NCBI GenBank assembly: GCA_022776445.1
Contig: JALFHZ010000122.1
Location: 18,334-82,333, forward strand
Direction: 5' to 3'
Length of the DNA stretch: 64,000 nucleotides
Source of the DNA: Lachnospiraceae bacterium
GTDB taxonomy: Bacteria; Bacillota; Clostridia; Lachnospirales; Lachnospiraceae
Shown one piece after another: positions 37,668 to 46,745 of the stretch (positions are counted from its first letter, which is position 1; every line of letters begins with the position of its first letter). The translations under genes were made by a program, and so were the position numbers. The notes below the pieces were generated by a model, which worked only from the letters and a program-made list of their open reading frames with translations, made no database searches and was not told the DNA's origin.

Positions 37668-37715
37668 AGTCTGCACCTCCCCCTATTGGTGCATTCTATG
37701 CGCATCCCCCACTGT

Positions 37716-38738
37716 TTAGTTCAACCAGCTGTCTTTCTGATCCAGAACCTGACAGTTTCTCTTATCATCCGCAGTCACCTTAATCACACCGTCATACAAC
37801 GTGTGGTGATACTCCGCTCCTGCTTTCTGATAATTATGATATACGTCCATGCTTCCCATCTCATCCCCCATGACCGCCGTGATACGCGGCTGCACGGTTT
37901 TTATCCATTTTTTTGAATTGGACGTATCTTTTCCGTGGTGATTGGCCTTTGCGATATCGGCCTGCAGTTTTCCCCCATACTGCTCAACATATTCACGTTC
38001 CTGTGCAAGATAAAGATCACCACCGAAAAGAGCCGTCGTTTCCCCAAAACAGAATTTCATAAGCAGAGAATGATCATTCAGAAACTGCGTACTGTTTTCC
38101 GGAAATCCATCCGGATATGTAATCTCCTGATCCGGTCCCAGAATCTCAACCTGTATCTGGTCTCCAAACGCAAACACATCCCCGGTTTTCAGTTTCACAA
38201 GCTCTGCACCACTCGCCTCTGCTGCATCCAGATAACTCTGGTAAGTCTTCGTGGTATATTCCACATAAGAAGAATAAAGCTTCTCCACCGGAAACTGCTC
38301 CATCACAGCCGGTATGCCTCCTATGTGGTCAATATGCGGATGCGACACTACCAGATAATCAATCTTCTCCACCCCCAGATCCTTCAGAACGGAAATAACC
38401 TGATCCGCTGCATCCGGATGTCCCGCATCCAGCAGCATCACACTTCCGTCCGGAGCGATCAGAATCGTAGAATCTCCGGATTTATCCTTTGCATCCGGTC
38501 CTGTCTCCAGGTCCAGAAAATAGATCGTCAGTTTTCCCTCATCCTGACTCCGATCCACAATTTCCTCATAATGATCGGAAGAAACATCCGCCGCAGTTTC
38601 CGGACTCCCGACCGCCTCTACCACCATCTGCTGTGCCGCGGTGGTATCTGCCGGTTCTGCTCCGGAACTGCACCCGGAGAGACAGACTGCCGACAGAATA
38701 CCTGCCAGCAGGTATGTCACGCACTTCCATCTTCTCAT
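37716..38738 (-). CDS. MBL-fold lipoprotein, ComEC C-domain-like
   Basis: 340-residue exported lipoprotein: basic N-terminus, hydrophobic stretch and lipobox LSGC with Cys23. The body is a metallo-beta-lactamase fold like the C-terminal nuclease-type domain of ComEC: HPHIDH at 133-138, a late GGDL and NHHGKDTSNS. Metal-dependent hydrolysis outside the membrane is expected; substrate unknown. It lies 12 nt downstream of the sugar ABC permease gene and is probably co-transcribed, although it has no obvious link to sugar uptake. Confidence 0.85.
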   Translation of the reverse strand: MRRWKCVTYLLAGILSAVCLSGCSSGAEPADTTAAQQMVVEAVGSPETAADVSSDHYEEIVDRSQDEGKLTIYFLDLETGPDAKDKSGDSTILIAPDGSVMLLDAGHPDAADQVISVLKDLGVEKIDYLVVSHPHIDHIGGIPAVMEQFPVEKLYSSYVEYTTKTYQSYLDAAEASGAELVKLKTGDVFAFGDQIQVEILGPDQEITYPDGFPENSTQFLNDHSLLMKFCFGETTALFGGDLYLAQEREYVEQYGGKLQADIAKANHHGKDTSNSKKWIKTVQPRITAVMGDEMGSMDVYHNYQKAGAEYHHTLYDGVIKVTADDKRNCQVLDQKDSWLN

Positions 38739-38750
38739 ATCTGTTTCTTC

Positions 38751-39632
38751 CTACTTCATTGCTGCCTTGGAATAACCGGTCAGCATATATTTCTGGAAAA
38801 TAAAGAACAGGATCACAACCGGCAGAATCGCCATAACCGCACCTGCCATAATCTCGTGGTTGTTCATCGTGGACTGTCCCGCAAAGGTGTTTTTCAGCTG
38901 TGCCAGACCGATGGTCAGGACACGCCTCGTCTCATTCTTTGCAATGATTTTCGGCCAGAAATAGTTGTTCCATCCGTTGGTAAACGTTACCAGAGTCGTG
39001 GTAATCAGCGTAGATTTACACATCGGTACCAGAATCTTGGTAATGATTCCCACGCGGCCCAGTCCATCTACCTTCGCCGCATCCACATAGCTGTCGTCAA
39101 TCGCCATAAAGGTCTGTCTCAGCATGAAAATATAATATGCAGACACACACTCCGGCAGAATCAGTCCCAGGAACGTATCAGCTAGGCCCCAGTTTGCACA
39201 CATAATGTACAGCGGGATGAATGTAACCTGAATCGGAATCATCAGCGCGCCAAGCACAAACATAAACAGTATGTTCTGGCCTTTGAATTTGCCTTTGGAA
39301 AATCCATATGCCGCAAACGCGCCGGTCACCATCTGTGAGATCAGGATTCCAGCCGTCATAACAATGGTATTGTAATAGTATTTGCCGAAATTGGCGCGTT
39401 TGAATACGTTAACATAGTTCTCCGGATGCCATTCATGCGGCCATAACGTCGGCTTCAGCAACAGAATCTCTTCCTGAGATTTGAACGACGAAACGATCAT
39501 CCAGTAAAGCGGGAAAAGAACAAACAGCGTAATGATGATTGCCAGCGTGTACTGCGCAACAGCCAGAATCTTTTTCTTACGTTTTGCAGCCAGATCCCGT
39601 TCCAGATGAGAATTTGTTTTTACTTCACTCAT
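38751..39632 (-). CDS. sugar ABC transporter permease, MalG-like
   Basis: 293-residue CUT1-family inner permease with six membrane segments. The EAA-type coupling loop reads DAAKVDGLGRVGIITKILVP, where it contacts the ATPase. AGGAGG lies upstream of the start. It is 15 nt after the MalF-like permease. No ATPase gene is present, so a shared MsmX-type ATPase is likely. Confidence 0.93.
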   Translation of the reverse strand: MSEVKTNSHLERDLAAKRKKKILAVAQYTLAIIITLFVLFPLYWMIVSSFKSQEEILLLKPTLWPHEWHPENYVNVFKRANFGKYYYNTIVMTAGILISQMVTGAFAAYGFSKGKFKGQNILFMFVLGALMIPIQVTFIPLYIMCANWGLADTFLGLILPECVSAYYIFMLRQTFMAIDDSYVDAAKVDGLGRVGIITKILVPMCKSTLITTTLVTFTNGWNNYFWPKIIAKNETRRVLTIGLAQLKNTFAGQSTMNNHEIMAGAVMAILPVVILFFIFQKYMLTGYSKAAMK

Positions 39633-39647
39633 GCCTGCTGCCTCCTC

Positions 39648-40556
39648 TTATGAATCATAATGTACGTTCTTGTTGGAAATCTTAAAGGTAGATACCGTCA
39701 CAATCAAAAGCAGAACAAAGAACGCAATTGCAATGACGGACGCTCTGTCCATTCGGAAATCCTCCATCGCGTACAGATAAATCTTATAAACAAATACCTC
39801 CGTTGAACGGTACGGTCCACCCTGCGTCAGGATATCCACGGACTGGAATACCTTCATGGATGAAATAAAGGTCGTAACGAACAAAAACAGGGTTGTCGGA
39901 GAAAGCAGCGGAATGGTAATCTTCCAGAACTGCTGAAAACCGGTCGCACCGTCCAGAGATGCTGCTTCATAATAATCTTTGGAAATGCCGATCATCGCAG
40001 ACAGATAGATCATCATGCCGTAACCAAGCGTTCTCCAGGTGGTCAGCATCAGCACGGAGATCAATGCCGTCTCACGCTGTCCCAGCCAGTCCACCGCCGG
40101 AATACCGATCAGACCCAGCAGGTAATTCAGGACGCCGCTGTCCGTGTTCAGAATCCACAGATAAACAACTGCCGCTGATGACATTGCCACATACTTCGGC
40201 ACAAATACAATCGCTCTCATGATTGAGAAAGTTTTAGTCAGACGATTGAAAACCAGAGCCAGAATCAGACCTCCGCCCATGGTCACTGCCAGTTCACCGA
40301 GTGAATACAAAAACGTAACTCTCAGGGAATTCAGCAGATGTTTGGTACCGGAACCATTGAACAGCCAGATCCAGTTTTTCAGGCCCACATAATTCCAGGT
40401 ATCATTCAGCAGGTTCCAGTCCGTAAAGGTAATCTGAACCAGTTTACAGATCGGATAATAAGTAAAAATAACCAGCAGAACAATAGCCGGAAGCACGCAG
40501 GCGAAATCTTTCAGAGCTGAAATGGTCTTCGGTTTAAAAGATGTTTTTTTCTCCAC
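39648..40556 (-). CDS. sugar ABC transporter permease, MalF-like
   Basis: About 302-residue CUT1-family permease with six membrane segments and an EAA loop EAASLDGATGFQQFWKITIP. The start is GTG at 40556 with AGGAGG 7 nt upstream; an ATG frame upstream (40628) would add residues without a ribosome site. It lies between the solute-binding lipoprotein and the MalG-like permease. The transported sugar is not identifiable from the sequence. Confidence 0.92.
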   Translation of the reverse strand: MEKKTSFKPKTISALKDFACVLPAIVLLVIFTYYPICKLVQITFTDWNLLNDTWNYVGLKNWIWLFNGSGTKHLLNSLRVTFLYSLGELAVTMGGGLILALVFNRLTKTFSIMRAIVFVPKYVAMSSAAVVYLWILNTDSGVLNYLLGLIGIPAVDWLGQRETALISVLMLTTWRTLGYGMMIYLSAMIGISKDYYEAASLDGATGFQQFWKITIPLLSPTTLFLFVTTFISSMKVFQSVDILTQGGPYRSTEVFVYKIYLYAMEDFRMDRASVIAIAFFVLLLIVTVSTFKISNKNVHYDS

Positions 40557-40644
40557 CTTGAATCCTCCTTCTGAAAGACAGCCCCCGGTTTCCGTATACC
40601 GGAGGCTGTCCATTCTTTCAAGCTGCAATCAAAATCATTGCGGG

Positions 40645-42024
40645 CTATGCATCACCGAGTACTTCGTCGATCTCGTCCACCATATCTTCAATCATCGTCG
40701 GAATATCAACATCCTCGATCATAATCTCAGCCATGTAGTTTTTCCAGATGGTAGCCAGCTGACTCCAGCCCGGATGCTGAATACGCGGGTTGATCAGATC
40801 CAGATTGTCGAAGATGCACTGGAATGCCGGTTTCTCCTCCAGGAACTTCTTGCCTTCGTCGGTCGTCAGAACGGAGTTACGGGTTGGCATGTAACCAGTC
40901 TCGGTTGCCCATTTCATGTTGACTTCTTTACCGCACAGATACATCATAAACTGCCATGCAGCATTCTTGGTAGCCTGATCATTCTTAGCCGGGATCAGAA
41001 TCGCGCTTCCGCCGATCTCCTGATTCTTGGTGTCGCCGCCCGGCAGCCATGCCATGCCGACTTCGAAATCACACTTGTCCACATACGTGTTGTACAGGGA
41101 GCTGGTATGGCTTACAGAAAATGCCTTGCCATCGATGAAGTTCTGTCTCATGATGGAGGATGCATCTGTACCGTTTGCCCAGTAGATGTAACCCTTATCA
41201 CACCACTCTTTGAACTTGTTTACCAGAGCCACTGCCTCATCGCTGCCCAGATCCGTGGTAACCTGGTCATCATTGATGATCTTCACGCCGTTATTCAGAT
41301 AGAAGGTCTCAAAATACCACTGATCCCATCCAGGAATCACACATCCGTAACGCTCTGTCTCACCGTTGTTTACGATGGATACCTTCTCCAGATATTCGTC
41401 CATATCAGAGAATTTCTCCGGAATCGTAACACCAAGCTCATCTGCAACATCTTTGTTGTAGTAGATCACCTGCGTGGAAATCAGGAACGGCAGTGCAACC
41501 TGCTTGTCTTCGTAGGAAGTTGCTGCGATCATACCTGCACCGAAGTCAGACAGATCATAACCGGTTGCCTCTGCATACGGTTTTAAGTCTTCACACAGGC
41601 CGCCTGCACCATACTCCGCAATATACGGGGTATTGGAAACGGTGATAGCCGGAAGTCCGGTTCCTGCCGCATGAGCTGCTACCAGTGCTTCATTCACTGC
41701 TGCATAGTTGCCAACATAAACCGGCTCAACGGTAATCAGATCCTGAGAGCTGTTGAATCCGTCCACGATCTCCTGTACGGTCTGGGAATACTGATCCTCC
41801 AGAGCATGCCACCACTGAATGGTAATCGGCTCGGTAACTTCATATTTCGATGCGTCCACTGCTTCAGCCGCTGTAGTCTCAGCCGCTGCTGCTGCCGCGG
41901 TCGTCTCTTTCGCAGCTTCTGTCTGCTTCACTGCTGCTCCTCCCGTAGAACCGCCGCCGCTGCATCCGCTCAGCAGGCTGCATCCCATTGCTGCTGTTAA
42001 AGCAACTGCCAACACTTTTTTCAT
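40645..42024 (-). CDS. sugar ABC transporter substrate-binding lipoprotein
   Basis: 459-residue family 1 extracellular solute-binding protein. Signal peptide with lipobox LSGC (Cys near 21), followed by a Gly/Ser and Ala/Thr/Glu-rich linker to about residue 55, then a two-lobe binding domain starting ITIQWWHALEDQYSQ. It leads the operon, with a promoter and a LacI-type site upstream, and the LacI-family gene diverges from it. Confidence 0.94.
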   Translation of the reverse strand: MKKVLAVALTAAMGCSLLSGCSGGGSTGGAAVKQTEAAKETTAAAAAAETTAAEAVDASKYEVTEPITIQWWHALEDQYSQTVQEIVDGFNSSQDLITVEPVYVGNYAAVNEALVAAHAAGTGLPAITVSNTPYIAEYGAGGLCEDLKPYAEATGYDLSDFGAGMIAATSYEDKQVALPFLISTQVIYYNKDVADELGVTIPEKFSDMDEYLEKVSIVNNGETERYGCVIPGWDQWYFETFYLNNGVKIINDDQVTTDLGSDEAVALVNKFKEWCDKGYIYWANGTDASSIMRQNFIDGKAFSVSHTSSLYNTYVDKCDFEVGMAWLPGGDTKNQEIGGSAILIPAKNDQATKNAAWQFMMYLCGKEVNMKWATETGYMPTRNSVLTTDEGKKFLEEKPAFQCIFDNLDLINPRIQHPGWSQLATIWKNYMAEIMIEDVDIPTMIEDMVDEIDEVLGDA

Positions 42025-42146
42025 AAAGTAATTCCTCCATTTCTTCTTATTACTTTCCCGGAGATGCGAATCAGTTCTTTCTCACATCCGACAGAATATT
42101 GTTGAACTTTGTTGAACTTTTTACTCAAAATCCGCGCGCATCGATT

Positions 42147-42158
42147 TTAAGCGGTTTC
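42147..42158. promoter_or_regulatory. LacI-type operator candidate
   Basis: TTAAGCGGTTTC, a near-palindrome with a central CG as in LacI/CcpA-family sites, lying about 45 bp downstream of the -10 of the sugar operon. It may also be read by CcpA. Nearby a direct repeat TTGTTGAAC occurs at about 42102-42119. Confidence 0.4.
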
Positions 42159-42201
42159 GCATCACCTTTTTGTTTTTTGAGAACTGTTTCCCCATGCCAC
42201 T

Positions 42202-42231
42202 AGACTACCATATTTTTGTACATTTTGTCAA
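42202..42231 (-). promoter_or_regulatory. promoter of the sugar ABC operon
   Basis: -35 TTGACA (42226-42231), 18-bp spacer, -10 TAGTCT (42202-42207). The leader to the start at 42024 is about 170 nt. Confidence 0.6.
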
Positions 42232-42312
42232 TGATAACCACGATATTTTTCTTGTGTTTTACATTTTTTACACATATTTTTCATTTAGTTTGTTATTTTA
42301 TTGTCAGAACTA

Positions 42313-42341
42313 TTGATTTTTTAGTTGAATAATGCTAAACT
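42313..42341 (+). promoter_or_regulatory. promoter of the lacI-family gene
   Basis: -35 TTGATT (42313-42318), 17-bp spacer, -10 TAAACT (42336-42341), about 40 nt before the start. It diverges from the sugar operon promoter in the same 358-nt intergenic region. Confidence 0.65.
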
Positions 42342-42382
42342 TTATGCAAAAGAGAAACATGCATTTTACAGGAGGATTTTGT

Positions 42383-43444
42383 ATGAAGAAAGCAACGATC
42401 AAAGACATCGCAGCAATCGCAGGAGTATCACCCTCCTGTGTTTCCATGATTTTAAATGAACATAACCTCTCCCGCTTTTCTGAAGAAACCATTCGGAAAG
42501 TGCATGAAGCCCGCCGGGAAACCGGATATATTCCAAAGAAACAACAACGTCATAAAAATCCCAAAGAATCGATTCTCCTGATATGCCCGTCCATGATGAA
42601 CCCCTACTACGCCACTCTGATTCAGGGTATGGAACAGGAAGCCAGACAGCGCGGTTATCTCACCCTGATTTTCACTACATACTGGGACAAAAAAGCAGAA
42701 AAAGAAATTCTGGATATGATTACGGAATCCGCTGTCTCCGGCGTCATCTTTTCCATGATTCCACAGCAGCCGGAGCTGGCAGAGGCCATCAGCCAAAAGG
42801 TACCGATGGTTGCCGTCGGAGATCTGTCAAGCAGTCTGAAGATTGATACGGTAGACGTGAATAACTATCAGGCAGGACGGACACTGGCTTCCCACCTGAT
42901 CGGGCTCGGCCACCAGCAGGTTGCCTACATTTCCACCACGTTGAATGCGGAACATACCTCACGGACCAATCGCTTTGATGGTCTCAGGGACGCGTTCAGC
43001 CAGTTCTGTCCGCACGGTGCCGTCCTCACCTATACACAGGATGTGCCGTCAGAGGAAGAGCTTTCCGTGACCGGCATTGAATTCGAGGTAGGCTATAGGC
43101 TGGCAAAACAATGCCTGGCACAGTCACCGCAGGTCACTGCCATCGTTGCCATCAACGATATGGTAGCTTACGGCGTACGCCAGGCTCTCTATGATGCCGG
43201 GAAGCGCATCCCGGAAGATATCAGTCTGTGCGGATTCGACAATATCTATCCGTCCCGGTTCCACGGCATCGATCTGACCACCATCGAACATGCCATTGTG
43301 GAACGCGGGCGCGGCAGCATCCGTCTGCTTTCCGCAAAGATGCACAAACAATCGAATCTGATCGACAGCAATGCCATCACCCGAATGGAGTATCAGAGCA
43401 ATCTGATCATCGGAACTTCCACCGGTCCGGTCCGCAAGGACTGA
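42383..43444 (+). CDS. LacI-family transcriptional regulator
   Basis: 353 residues: an N-terminal helix-turn-helix (KKATIKDIAAIAGVSPSCVS) with hinge helix, and a periplasmic-binding-protein-like effector domain (about 60-340). The start at 42383 has AGGAGG 7 nt upstream; a longer frame from 42332 lacks one. It is divergent from the sugar ABC operon and the likely local regulator, with the imported sugar or a derivative as ligand. Confidence 0.93.
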   Translation: MKKATIKDIAAIAGVSPSCVSMILNEHNLSRFSEETIRKVHEARRETGYIPKKQQRHKNPKESILLICPSMMNPYYATLIQGMEQEARQRGYLTLIFTTYWDKKAEKEILDMITESAVSGVIFSMIPQQPELAEAISQKVPMVAVGDLSSSLKIDTVDVNNYQAGRTLASHLIGLGHQQVAYISTTLNAEHTSRTNRFDGLRDAFSQFCPHGAVLTYTQDVPSEEELSVTGIEFEVGYRLAKQCLAQSPQVTAIVAINDMVAYGVRQALYDAGKRIPEDISLCGFDNIYPSRFHGIDLTTIEHAIVERGRGSIRLLSAKMHKQSNLIDSNAITRMEYQSNLIIGTSTGPVRKD

Positions 43445-43453
43445 GCACTCTGC

Positions 43454-44089
43454 CTACGGTTCCGGTTTCTCCCCGTGATCCTCCCAATATCTGCTGAACA
43501 CATGGCGCAGCAGATAGGAGTTCACAAAAGCAGCCAGTCCCATGAAAACCGGGAACAGAAGCAGTGCTCTCCAGGACAGTGCCAGGAATGCCGCGTCAAT
43601 CACAAGCATCGTGATAGATACAGGGAGATTTCCCATCGCCATGACTAAGCTGTGCGTCAGAATGGTTTTCACCGGCAGATCAAATCGGGAAAGGATCGGG
43701 AAAACATAAAGCGCAGTCAGCACATACGCCAGTGCCAGGCACAAGAGCAGCGCCAGGCTGATGATCCGGACAAGCCCTGCCGGTGCGATCGTCATACATG
43801 CCCACAGGTCTGCAGCCACAAATATGCCTGCGGCCAGAATGATCAGCCACAGAATCGTCGCCTGGATGAAGTTTCTGCGGAAAGCCTTCCAGAAGCTTCT
43901 CCACACATACCCCTCTTCATCATCGGTCTGCTTCAGCGTAAACTGGTACAGGGACGTTGTGGCCGCACCTGCCGTAATGACCGGAATACATGCGATATAC
44001 CACAGGATTCCAATAAACAGGGCATCCGATATTTTATTTAAAAAACCCCAGAAACGATTTTCCGGATTAAACATGGTATTCATATCCAT
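43454..44089 (-). CDS. DUF624/YesL-family membrane protein
   Basis: 211 residues with about five hydrophobic segments and the family beginning NPENRFWGFLNKISDALFIG. YesL proteins (DUF624) are often coded with CUT1 sugar importers and glycoside genes, as here, but their function is unknown. The gene converges with the lacI gene, ending 9 nt from it, and diverges from the next gene. The ribosome site is not obvious; ATG 44089 or 44083 may be used. Confidence 0.85.
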   Translation of the reverse strand: MDMNTMFNPENRFWGFLNKISDALFIGILWYIACIPVITAGAATTSLYQFTLKQTDDEEGYVWRSFWKAFRRNFIQATILWLIILAAGIFVAADLWACMTIAPAGLVRIISLALLLCLALAYVLTALYVFPILSRFDLPVKTILTHSLVMAMGNLPVSITMLVIDAAFLALSWRALLLFPVFMGLAAFVNSYLLRHVFSRYWEDHGEKPEP

Positions 44090-44162
44090 ACGCGCAGAAC
44101 CATCCTTTTTGTCGTACTTTTATACAGTATACCATAATCATCCGCAGTAAGGAGATACTTTT

Positions 44163-44846
44163 ATGAATTTTTTCAAAAAGCTAAAGGAAAATATGGAAAA
44201 AGACCGAAAGACCTTAAAACAGCTCTCGTTCCGGCAGAAAATACAATTTATCCGGGATTATTACAAAGGGCAGGCTTTTGTTCTTTTCTGTATCTGCCTG
44301 CTGATTTTTTATGCAGGCGACGCATGGATCACTGCCCAAAAAGAGACCGTGCTGGAAGGCTTCTTCACCAATGATGAAGAAAACCTGTTTCCGGCAGGAC
44401 AGATTGCCAAAGACTTCAGCGCATATCTCGGACTGTCTCCGGATCAGCAGGTACTCTTCGACGACAGCCTCTTTGTCCGTCCGGGCTCCGGCGGTGATTA
44501 CGAGACCTCCAGTCAGAGTAAAATCGTGGCTTACATTTCTGCAAGAGAGCTGGATTTTCTGGTAACCACCGAGGAGCTGACGGCCTATTACTGTAAAAAT
44601 TTCCCGCTGTATGATCTGGAAGAACTGCTTCCGGAGGATTTAAAAGAACAGCTGAAGGATGACTTTTATTATGCACAGGACGGTTCCAAAACACACAAGG
44701 CCTGTGCGGTCAGTCTTGCAGACTCCCGTTTCGCAAAGGGTATCGCTTCCGGGGATGCGGCCCCGCACTACCTGATGGCCTTCTCCTACACGGAACATGC
44801 AGATACGCTGCTTCAGTTTCTGGAGTATGCATTTGATACAGACTGA
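44163..44846 (+). CDS. membrane-anchored protein of unknown function
   Basis: 227 residues. A basic, charged N-terminus (about 1-35) with a SFRQKIQFIRDYYKGQ segment, one membrane segment at about 38-54, and an extracytoplasmic domain rich in acidic and aromatic residues. The QKIQYIxDYYK-type start is familiar from many uncharacterised Clostridia proteins, but I cannot name the family. AAGGAG precedes the ATG. It diverges from the DUF624 gene and converges with pepV, ending 5 nt from it. Confidence 0.7.
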   Translation: MNFFKKLKENMEKDRKTLKQLSFRQKIQFIRDYYKGQAFVLFCICLLIFYAGDAWITAQKETVLEGFFTNDEENLFPAGQIAKDFSAYLGLSPDQQVLFDDSLFVRPGSGGDYETSSQSKIVAYISARELDFLVTTEELTAYYCKNFPLYDLEELLPEDLKEQLKDDFYYAQDGSKTHKACAVSLADSRFAKGIASGDAAPHYLMAFSYTEHADTLLQFLEYAFDTD

Positions 44847-44851
44847 CCGGT

Positions 44852-46258
44852 TCAGCAGCAAAGATCCGCAATCACCTGCGCAAAGATCTTCGCACTGGTC
44901 AGCAGTTCATCCACCACTGCAAATTCATCTGCGCCATGCATCTTATTGTCGGTTCCCGGCATGGAAGCACCGAATGCGACGCCGTTTTTCAGATTGTGCA
45001 CATAGGTACCGCCGCCGATCGCCAGGCACTTTCCTTCCTGACCCGTGTAACGCTCGTATGCTTTCAGCAGAGTCTTTACAAACTCCGAATTACCATCCAC
45101 CATATGAGGCGGGGTCATGGAATCGTTGTGAAGGGTCAGTCCCTGCTCAGCCATCTTCGCCCGGATAACCTGAAGTACATTTTCTTCATTGCCGCATACC
45201 GGAACACGGCTGTCGAACTCTCCCTTCAGGCTGTCTGCCGTCACTGTCAGCATGGAAAATGCCAGCGTCAGCCGCCCGGATATCTCATCCTGCAGATCCA
45301 CGCCAAGGGAAGTTCCGTTTACATCGCCGTGCGGCATCAAAGCAGCCGTCTTCTTCAGAGCTTCCATCTGCGGACATGCTGCGAAAGGCAGCGCCAGCAG
45401 AAGCTCCAGAAGTGCCGTGATCGCATTGTTGCCCTCCTGAGGAGTAGAGGCATGCGCCCCCTTGCCGACAGCCGTCATCTCACAAAGACTGCCGTCGCAG
45501 ACAAACCGGAATTCCACACCAGTTTTCTCTGTCACAGTCTTTGCTGCCGCTTCCAGAACAGCCAGTTCCAGACCTTCCGTCTTTGCTCTGGCTTTCCCCG
45601 GTACTACATTGATCTTGGTGCCTGCCTGAATCTCTACCAGACGCGGCAGCGCCTCAGACGCCGCAAAGGATGCGGAGAATCTGCCCGGAAGGCGTCCTTT
45701 TTCGATGTTGACCACCGGATACTGTCCGTCCGGAGAAAACGTCATCGGAGCTTCTTTCTCTACTGCATAGTAATGCCTGATATCCGAGCTTCCGCACTCC
45801 TCATCCGTTCCCATAATCAGACGCACGTTTTTCTTCAGCGGAATCCCAAGTTCCTTTACTGCACGCATCGCATAAAGAGCCGCAACTGCAGGTCCCTTGT
45901 CATCTGCCGTGCCGCGTCCGTATAATTTCCCGTCTTTCACCACAGGTTCAAACGGCTCAGTCACAGTCCAGCCCTCTCCTGCCGGAACCACATCCAGATG
46001 TGCCAGAATATCCAGATGCTTCGGCAGCTCGGAATCAAAGTCCACAGCCCCTACATAACCGTCATAATCCTGTGTCTCAAACTCATATCCTTCCGCCATG
46101 TCCAATGCGGCATCCAGACATTCTGCCGGTCCCGGACCGAACGGCATATCATCTTCCGCCGGCATCCGCTCGCTGTTGATCCGGCAGAGTTCACAGATGT
46201 CTTCGATCATTTCCTGCCGGTGAGCTTCCATATAGGCTTCAATTTTTTCCTTATACAT
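44852..46258 (-). CDS. pepV: PepV-type dipeptidase (Sapep family)
   Basis: 468-residue M20-family metallodipeptidase releasing N-terminal residues from dipeptides, cytoplasm. Metal and catalytic motifs: LAHLDVVPAG, LYGRGTADDKGP and GTDEECGSSD with the catalytic Glu. The dimer-like lid domain lies in the middle, and the C-terminal IGGGTYVHNL supplies a metal-binding His. AGAGGGG precedes the start. The yqeY gene lies 19 nt upstream on the same strand. Confidence 0.94.
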   Translation of the reverse strand: MYKEKIEAYMEAHRQEMIEDICELCRINSERMPAEDDMPFGPGPAECLDAALDMAEGYEFETQDYDGYVGAVDFDSELPKHLDILAHLDVVPAGEGWTVTEPFEPVVKDGKLYGRGTADDKGPAVAALYAMRAVKELGIPLKKNVRLIMGTDEECGSSDIRHYYAVEKEAPMTFSPDGQYPVVNIEKGRLPGRFSASFAASEALPRLVEIQAGTKINVVPGKARAKTEGLELAVLEAAAKTVTEKTGVEFRFVCDGSLCEMTAVGKGAHASTPQEGNNAITALLELLLALPFAACPQMEALKKTAALMPHGDVNGTSLGVDLQDEISGRLTLAFSMLTVTADSLKGEFDSRVPVCGNEENVLQVIRAKMAEQGLTLHNDSMTPPHMVDGNSEFVKTLLKAYERYTGQEGKCLAIGGGTYVHNLKNGVAFGASMPGTDNKMHGADEFAVVDELLTSAKIFAQVIADLCC

Positions 46259-46277
46259 AATTATCCCCTCTCATCTG

Positions 46278-46724
46278 CTATTTCATCAGTTCTGCCAGAG
46301 TCTGGTTTACCAGCTTGCCGTCCGCCTTTCCTTTTACCTTCGGCATCAGCACCTTCATGATCCTGCCCTTGTCAGCGTTGGTTGGTTTCTCAATGCCAAG
46401 CTCTGCCAGCACGCCTTTGATCACCTCGGTAATCTGTTCTACATTCATATCTTCCGGAGCAAACTCTTTGAATACAGCAAGTCTCGCAGCAGCCTCCTCA
46501 CGGATATCCGTACGCTCAGCCGGAGCCGTATCATAAGTTTCCTGAGTCTGCCGGATCTCTTTCTTTACAACCGCATTTTCTTCATCTTCCGTCAATGGCT
46601 CTCTCTTGTCGATTTCCGCATTCTTCAATGCAGAAAGCAGCGCGGAAAGAGAATCCTTTCTTGCTTTGTTCTTTGCCTTCATTGCTTCTACCATTGCCGC
46701 TCTTACTACGTCTACTTTACTCAT
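46278..46724 (-). CDS. yqeY: YqeY-like GatB C-domain protein
   Basis: 148-residue protein of the GatB/YqeY family, related to the tRNA-interacting C-terminal domain of the amidotransferase subunit GatB. The block KGRIMKVLMPKVKGKADGKLVNQ near the C-terminus is diagnostic. Function is not established; a role in translation is assumed. AAAGGAG precedes the ATG; prfC ends 21 nt upstream. Confidence 0.93.
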   Translation of the reverse strand: MSKVDVVRAAMVEAMKAKNKARKDSLSALLSALKNAEIDKREPLTEDEENAVVKKEIRQTQETYDTAPAERTDIREEAAARLAVFKEFAPEDMNVEQITEVIKGVLAELGIEKPTNADKGRIMKVLMPKVKGKADGKLVNQTLAELMK

Positions 46725-46745
46725 GATTATACACTCCTTTTCCTT

